DNA from: CAWIMX01 sp963792785
GTDB taxonomy: Bacteria > Acidobacteriota > Vicinamibacteria > Vicinamibacterales > CAVVIG01
DNA length: 64,000 nucleotides
Assembly (NCBI GenBank): GCA_963792785.1
Contig: CAWBXO010000002.1
Span: 558,001 to 622,000, forward strand
Direction: 5' to 3'
Shown: one piece after another, positions 59,066 to 64,000 of the stretch
Layout of the letters: each line of letters opens with the position of its first letter
Numbering within the stretch: position 1 is the stretch's first letter
Program-made: the position numbers and the translations under genes
Notes under the pieces: model-generated
The model's database searches: none
What the model was told of the DNA's origin: nothing
What the model saw: only the letters and a program-made list of their open reading frames with translations

Positions 59066-60682
59066 ATGACGGCGTCCTCGACGACCTACGACTGGTTCGC
59101 GCCGGGGGACCTGAATGGTTTCTTCGGCCTGATGTTCGACAACCTCACCGTGCTCTCGTTCCTCGCGGGCACCCTGATCCTCGTCTTCAACTTTCCGGCG
59201 GACATCGTCTACACGCGGATGTTTCCGGGCACGGCGTTCGGCGTCCTCGTGGGCGACCTGGTCTACACGTGGATGGCGTTCCGGCTCGCGAAGCGGACCG
59301 GCAACCGCACGGTCACGGCGATGCCGCTCGGCCTCGACACGCCGTCGACGATCGGGATGGCGCTGGTGGTGCTCGGCCCGGCGTTCCTGAGCCTGAAGGC
59401 CGAGGGCTTCGCCGAGCACGACGCGGCGATGATGACGTGGTACATCGGCATGGCCAGCATGGTCATGATCGGCGTGATGAAGGTCGGCTTCTCCTTCATC
59501 GGGCAGTGGGTGCAGCGCGCGGTGCCGCAGGCCGGGCTGCTCGGATCGCTTGCCGGCATCGGGCTCGCGCTGATCGGCGTCGCGCCGCTCGTCGACGTGT
59601 TCGGCATGCCGGTGATCGGGCTGATTTCGCTCGGGCTGATCTTCTACACGCTGGTCGCCCAGATCCGGCTGCCGGTGAACCTGCCGAGCGTGCTCGTCGC
59701 GATCGTGCTGGGCACGGCCATTTACTACGCGTTCGGCGCGACCGGGTGGATGGGCGGCACCTACGCCGGCCCGCCGCCGCTGGATCTGCACTTCGGCCTG
59801 CCGGTGCCGACGCTCGGCTTCACGGAAGGCTTCACCCGCGCCCTGCGCTACCTGCCGATCTCGATTCCGTTCGGCCTGCTGACGATCGTCGGCGGGATCA
59901 ACGTCACGGAAAGCGCGCGCGTCGCGGGCGACGACTTCGACACCCGGACGATCCTGCTCACGGAGGCGATGGCGACGCTCGTGGCGGGCCTGTGCGGCGG
60001 CGTGGCGCAGTCGACGCCGTACATCGGCCAGCCGGCGTACAAACGCATGGGCGCCCGCGCCGGCTACACGATTCTCACCGGGCTGTTCATCGGGCTGGGC
60101 GGCATGCTCGGCTACGCGTCGTTCTTCGTGGAGCTGATTCCCCGCGCGGTGCTCGCGCCGATCCTGATCTTCGTCGCGCTGGACATCGTCGCCGAGGCCT
60201 TCCTCGCGTGCCCGAGGCGCCACGCGGCGGCCGTGGCGTTCGCGTTCTTCCCGACCGTGTTCCGCCTGATCTCGATCCGTCTCGGCAACCCCGACATCGT
60301 GTCGCCCGAGAACCTCCAGCGCCTGCTCACGCTCCCCGGCAAGGCGCTGCCCGAGACGCTCGTCACCTTCGCTCTCGGCAACGGCTTCATCCTCACGGCG
60401 ATGCTGTGGGGCGGGTTCCTCGCCGAGATGATCGACCGCCGGCTCAGGTCGTCGGCGGTGTACCTCTTCCTGCTCGCGGGACTGACGCTCTTCGGTGTCG
60501 TGCACTCGGCGACGGTCGACGGCCTGATGTACCTGCCGTGGCACCTGCCCGCGTCGGCGCGGGCCGTGCCGTATCAGTTCGCGCTGGCGTACGCGATCCT
60601 GGCTGTGATGCTGCTGGCGTTCTCGCGCACCCGGGCGTCGCGCGAGCCGGCGCCGGAGACGGTCCATGGGGGGCTGGCGTGA
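59066..60682 (+). CDS. NCS2/AzgA-type purine permease
   Basis: 538 aa, ~13 TM helices. TAMPLGLDTPSTIGMALVVLGPAF, the GGINVTESARVAGDDFDTRTILLTEAMATLVAGLCGGVAQSTPYIGQPAYKRMGARAGYT stretch and FILTAMLWGGFLAEMID fit the nucleobase-cation symporter-2 class. The stop overlaps the adenosine deaminase start, supporting purine (nucleobase/nucleoside) uptake as the role. Confidence 0.72.
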   Translation: MTASSTTYDWFAPGDLNGFFGLMFDNLTVLSFLAGTLILVFNFPADIVYTRMFPGTAFGVLVGDLVYTWMAFRLAKRTGNRTVTAMPLGLDTPSTIGMALVVLGPAFLSLKAEGFAEHDAAMMTWYIGMASMVMIGVMKVGFSFIGQWVQRAVPQAGLLGSLAGIGLALIGVAPLVDVFGMPVIGLISLGLIFYTLVAQIRLPVNLPSVLVAIVLGTAIYYAFGATGWMGGTYAGPPPLDLHFGLPVPTLGFTEGFTRALRYLPISIPFGLLTIVGGINVTESARVAGDDFDTRTILLTEAMATLVAGLCGGVAQSTPYIGQPAYKRMGARAGYTILTGLFIGLGGMLGYASFFVELIPRAVLAPILIFVALDIVAEAFLACPRRHAAAVAFAFFPTVFRLISIRLGNPDIVSPENLQRLLTLPGKALPETLVTFALGNGFILTAMLWGGFLAEMIDRRLRSSAVYLFLLAGLTLFGVVHSATVDGLMYLPWHLPASARAVPYQFALAYAILAVMLLAFSRTRASREPAPETVHGGLA

Positions 60683-61788
60683 AGCTCACCGACACGTTCC
60701 TCCAGCGGATCCCGAAGGTGCTGCTGCACGACCACCTCGACGGCGGCGTGCGGCCCGAGACGATCATCGAGCTCGCCAGAGACGAGAAGTACGCGGGCCT
60801 GCCGACGGAAGATCCCGCCGCGCTCGCCGACTGGTTCCACCGCGGCGCGCAGCGCGGCAGCCTGCCGCTCTATCTCGAGGGCTTCGCGCACACCTGCGGC
60901 GTGATGCAGACCGCCGAGGCGCTCGAGCGCGTCGCCTACGAGATGATGGAGGACATGCGGCGCGACGGCGTCGTGTACGTCGAGACCCGCTTCGCGCCCG
61001 TGCTCCACACGAACAAGGGCCTCCACGACGACCAGGTCCTGAGCGCCGTCCTCAAGGGACTCGACCGCGGCCGCAAGGACTTCGGCGTCGAGTACGGCGT
61101 GATCGTCTGCGCGCTGCGCAACATGCGCGTGTCGATGGAGATGGCCGAGCTCGCCGTGGACTTCCGCGAGCGCGGCGTCGTGGGCTTCGACCTGGCGGGG
61201 GAGGAGGGCGGCTTTCCGCCGAAGAAGCACATCGACGCGTTCCACTACATCCAGCGTGAGAACTTCAACATCACCATTCACGCGGGCGAGGCCTTCGGGA
61301 AGGAAAGCATCTGGCAGGCGATCCAGTGGTGCGGCGCGCACCGCATCGGCCACGCCACGCGGCTCATCGAGGACATCGGCGTCGATCGCCACGACCCGAC
61401 GAAGATCGTGAAGATGGGCTACCTCGCGCAGTACGTGCTCGACAAGCGCATCCCGCTCGAAATCTGCCTCACGAGCAACGTCGACACCGGCGCCGTCGAG
61501 AGCGTCGAGACGCACCCGTTCGGGATCTATCAGCGCTACAACTTCCGCGTCACGCTCAACACCGACGATCGGCTCATGAGCGACACGACGATGACGAAGG
61601 AGTTCGCGCTGGCGCACCGGGTGTTCAAACTCGACATCGACGACCTCGAGAAGATCACCATCAACGCGATGAAGAGCGCCTTCATTCCGTACTACCGCCG
61701 GATTGAGCTCATCTTCGACGTGATCAAGCCGGGCTACGCGAGGGCCCGGGCGTCGCTCCGGAAGCCGCGCGGCCCCCGCCGCGCGTAA
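60679..61788 (+). CDS. add: adenosine deaminase
   Basis: 369 aa from a GTG overlapping the permease stop. Zinc and catalytic motifs: LHDHLDGG (HxH), ITIHAGEAFG (His and Glu), RIGHATRLIED, and LTSNVDTGAV plus LNTDDRLMS with the catalytic Asp pair. Converts adenosine to inosine. Forms a purine-salvage pair with the upstream transporter. Confidence 0.9.
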   Translation: MKLTDTFLQRIPKVLLHDHLDGGVRPETIIELARDEKYAGLPTEDPAALADWFHRGAQRGSLPLYLEGFAHTCGVMQTAEALERVAYEMMEDMRRDGVVYVETRFAPVLHTNKGLHDDQVLSAVLKGLDRGRKDFGVEYGVIVCALRNMRVSMEMAELAVDFRERGVVGFDLAGEEGGFPPKKHIDAFHYIQRENFNITIHAGEAFGKESIWQAIQWCGAHRIGHATRLIEDIGVDRHDPTKIVKMGYLAQYVLDKRIPLEICLTSNVDTGAVESVETHPFGIYQRYNFRVTLNTDDRLMSDTTMTKEFALAHRVFKLDIDDLEKITINAMKSAFIPYYRRIELIFDVIKPGYARARASLRKPRGPRRA

Positions 61789-62142
61789 TCGCCGCTACCG
61801 CAAGCGCCGTACCGAAACTGAGGGTCTGGCTCTAGCTCCTCATCTGGGGGCACGGCTGTCGACCATGCCGGCGGCATGGTCTCTGCAACGGGTCATGACC
61901 GGCCCCTGCGGCCGCGCTCCGTCGGCAACGTGATGAGTTGAAGGCCGACGCACGCATCGAGAGCCAGTCCGCTCGTTTGCTTGGGAAATCCTCTCGCGGC
62001 CCCCCCAGACCGACGGGATACCAAGGGCACGTATGGATCGAGCTCGCCCGGTCTGTGGATGAGAACGTTGGTGCGTGGGTGGACAAAAGAGGCGCTTGGC
62101 TTCACAGCGGTTCGAGCGCACTGCCCAGGCGACCGGGACCAT
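61789..62142. other. 354-bp intergenic stretch with a perfect hairpin
   Basis: No gene recognised. GACCATGCC (61861-61869) and GGCATGGTC (61873-61881) form a perfect 9-bp stem with a GGC loop, possibly a terminator for add although no T-run follows. An open frame upstream of the Crp/Fnr gene exists (from 61981) but the residues are unlike the family. Confidence 0.5.
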
Positions 62143-62823
62143 ATGGAACCGAATCTTCCGACGGTCAGATCGCTCTGGTCCACCGAGGCATGGACCGCGT
62201 TGCGAGCCGTCGGCTTCTCGCAATCGTACCCACCGGCCGTCTCCCTGCTCGAACAGGGCAGCGCGGTCGAAGCGATCGGCGTGGTCGAAGAAGGGCTCGT
62301 CAAGTTACTGCGATGGGAACATCGGGGCGAAGCCGTCACGGTCGGCATCCGCTTCACCGGGGGCACGTTCGGTGCGGCCGCCGCGATGTTGCGCGCGCCT
62401 CATCCCGTGACGGTGGAAACCCTCACGCGCTGTCGAATCCTCTCGATCCCCATCGATCGGTTCCTGCAGATCGTGGCGACCCACGAACATGTGTCGGCGG
62501 ACCTCCACCACATTCACGCGCAAGAGCTGTTCGAATGTTTCGCGCAACTGGGAGGCCTGGGCGCGCTGTCGACCAGAGAGCGCCTGCTCCGGCTCATCGG
62601 CGAGGTCGTCGCCGCCGAGCATCCGTCCGCTGCCGTGGGATCGCTGCGCATCGCGCTCCCGCTGCGGTACACCGAGCTGGCGCGCGCCATCGTCACCACG
62701 CGCCAGCACCTGTCGCGCGTGCTCAGGCAGCTGGAAGACGAGCACCTCGTTCATCGCCAGAAGGGGTGGCTTGTCATTCCCGACCTCAACAGGTTTCGGG
62801 CGGCGAATAGCCAGCCGTCGTAA
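62143..62823 (+). CDS. Crp/Fnr-family transcriptional regulator
   Basis: 226 aa. N-terminal cyclic-nucleotide-binding-like beta-roll (SYPPAVSLLEQGSAVEAIGVVEEGLVKLLRWEHRGEAVTVGIRFTGGTFGAAAAMLRAPHPVTVETLTRCRILSIP) and C-terminal HTH (LPLRYTELARAIVTTRQHLSRVLRQLEDEHLV). No Fnr-type Cys cluster. Effector unknown. The ATG at 62143 gives a family-sized protein; upstream in-frame extension is rejected. Confidence 0.82.
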   Translation: MEPNLPTVRSLWSTEAWTALRAVGFSQSYPPAVSLLEQGSAVEAIGVVEEGLVKLLRWEHRGEAVTVGIRFTGGTFGAAAAMLRAPHPVTVETLTRCRILSIPIDRFLQIVATHEHVSADLHHIHAQELFECFAQLGGLGALSTRERLLRLIGEVVAAEHPSAAVGSLRIALPLRYTELARAIVTTRQHLSRVLRQLEDEHLVHRQKGWLVIPDLNRFRAANSQPS

Positions 62824-62978
62824 GAGCTCCCGGCGACAACGGACCAGCTGCGTTGTCACGTTCGATAACAACGCGCGGAACTCATGAGAATGATCGGCAA
62901 TCGCCGTCGGCGGATAATCCCGATCGTGGTGAGGCCCGGGTGCCGCGATTGCCAGTTCTCCAACGCGAGGGGATCGCC

Positions 62979-64000
62979 GTGGCAGAGGTAATCCGGGAAT
63001 TCGAATCGGCCGTCATGGCGCCCGGCAGTGCCGCGTATGTCGCGCACATCTGTGGCGGCGAAGCACGGGATGGGACCCGACGGTGGCATGGCTGGATCGA
63101 GTTCGTGGACGGCGACGGCGGACCGACGATTCGGACGCCTCGCGAGACCATGCAGCGCAACAGGGCCGATACCGTGTACTGGGCGAACGGGTTGACCCTT
63201 GCTTATCTGGAAGGCGCGCTCCGACGCGCGCTCAACCCGAACGTCGTTCGAACGCGGCCATCACGGCGGCCGGTACCCGCATTCGACGGGCCGGCCTCCA
63301 GTCGCCCTTCGGCGGAGGACGCGTCGTCCGCCACGACCGTTGCAAGGGCCACTCGCGTGGCCGCTCGGCCGAGGCCTCCGGCCGTGCAGCCGACGAATTT
63401 CTCGAGCGTCGGCGGGATGCACGGGCTCAAGGAACAGATGCGACGGATCGTCGAGACGATCCACCTTCACCGGGACCGCGCGCGATTGTACGGCATCGTG
63501 CGCAACGGCATTCTCCTGCACGGGCCGCCCGGGTGCGGCAAGACCTTCTTCGCGCTGGCCACGGCCGGGGAATTCGGCCTGCGGTTTCTGCGGGTGCCTC
63601 TCGAGAGCACGGTGAGCAAATACGTCGGCGGAGCGCCTGAGGCGATGGACCGCGTGTTTCGCGAAGCCCGCGAGCGGACGCCCTGCCTGCTGCTGTTCGA
63701 CGAGTTCGATGCGATCGCCTGCAAGCGCGACGAGGTGCTGACGGTTCAGGAGCAGCAGATGGTGAACGCGCTCCTCGAGCAATTGGATGCGCATCGAGAG
63801 GTACCGGGGCTGCTGATCGTCGCCGCGACCAACCGCTTCGAAGACCTCGACCCCGCGGTGGTTCGCGAGGGACGGTTTGACTACAAAGTGAGAGTGCCGG
63901 AGCCGGACCTCGACGCCCGCAACGAGATCCTGCACGTGCTGCTGCGCGGCCGGCCCCACGCCCGCCGCCTCGATACCGCGCGACTGGCGCACGAGCTCGA
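62979..64000 (+). CDS. AAA+ ATPase, truncated by the window end
   Basis: Open to the window edge (341 codons visible). Start GTG at 62979 has GAGGGG 6 nt upstream; a GTG at 62940 is possible. The N-terminal ~85 residues (AAYVAHICGGEARDGTRRWHGWIEFVDGDG ... YWANGLTLAYLEGAL) form a small domain I do not recognise. A Pro/Arg/Ala-rich linker follows, then a classic AAA domain: LLHGPPGCGKT, LLLFDEFDAIACKRDE, AATNRFEDLDPAVVREGRFD with sensor 1 and arginine-finger region. Likely a CDC48/FtsH-like remodeller. Confidence 0.78.
   Translation, partial: MAEVIREFESAVMAPGSAAYVAHICGGEARDGTRRWHGWIEFVDGDGGPTIRTPRETMQRNRADTVYWANGLTLAYLEGALRRALNPNVVRTRPSRRPVPAFDGPASSRPSAEDASSATTVARATRVAARPRPPAVQPTNFSSVGGMHGLKEQMRRIVETIHLHRDRARLYGIVRNGILLHGPPGCGKTFFALATAGEFGLRFLRVPLESTVSKYVGGAPEAMDRVFREARERTPCLLLFDEFDAIACKRDEVLTVQEQQMVNALLEQLDAHREVPGLLIVAATNRFEDLDPAVVREGRFDYKVRVPEPDLDARNEILHVLLRGRPHARRLDTARLAHEL

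Noticed and set aside
1..64000. tRNA, rRNA or tmRNA genes
   Set aside because: I looked for T-arm-like GGTTCGA motifs with flanking acceptor stems and for conserved rRNA segments and saw none; a covariance-model scan would be needed to exclude them fully.

Overview
High-G+C bacterial chromosome. The gene content suggests Acidobacteriota, probably Vicinamibacteria-like, but this is an inference. The basis is an Oar-type TonB-dependent receptor with a carboxypeptidase-regulatory domain, a DUF5916 barrel protein, DUF1684, a fused 2-oxoacid dehydrogenase E1, and long palindromic intergenic repeats. Genes are dense and organised as short operons with many 4-nt start/stop overlaps and frequent GTG/TTG starts.

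Layout. 1-3.8 kb (+): end of an outer-membrane protein, a metallo-beta-lactamase-fold hydrolase, an orphan HATPase-like protein, an M20 dipeptidase and an EndoIII-like protein. 4.1-8.0 kb (-): SirB1-like protein and TonB receptor. 8.2-12.6 kb (-): five-gene operon (two alpha/beta hydrolases, acyl-CoA dehydrogenase, DUF1684 lipoprotein, HAD phosphatase). 12.6-16.3 kb: an accessory island of visibly lower G+C. It is a small integron-type cassette array with two well-formed attC sites and three cassette genes on the minus strand, no integrase in view, flanked by two inverted copies of a ~275-bp MITE-like element with 31-bp terminal inverted repeats. 16.3-18.5 kb (-): frameshifted fused E1. 18.5-20.5 kb (+): cupin, LemA, M48 protease. 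20.8-24.4 kb (-): rhomboid, MurJ, YqeY, STN-domain protein. 24.6-30.2 kb (-): YchF-like GTPase with three GT2 glycosyltransferases, an epimerase and a DegT aminotransferase. 30.3-47.0 kb (+): complete dcw cluster mraZ-rsmH-ftsL-ftsI-murE-murF-mraY-murD-ftsW-murG-murC-ftsQ-ftsA-ftsZ, with a clear promoter and triple MraZ box. 47-64 kb: mixed housekeeping and accessory genes, including a B12/radical SAM protein, acpS, a TetR unit with a hydrolase-glycosyltransferase fusion and MddA, PgeF, GmhA, a purine permease plus adenosine deaminase, a Crp/Fnr regulator, and an AAA+ ATPase cut by the window edge.

The most interesting region is the MITE-flanked cassette array at 12.63-16.30 kb. Its central cassette encodes a 530-aa P-loop ATPase and the next a two-TM protein, neither of which I recognise. 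It looks like a cassette cluster without an integrase, bracketed as a potentially mobilisable unit.

Caution: several genes carry single-base frameshifts (fused E1 three times, murD once, DUF5916 gene once), all readable as one extra base. Because murD is essential and its neighbours are intact, assembly or sequencing indels are a likely cause. The 'broken' calls should be read in that light.
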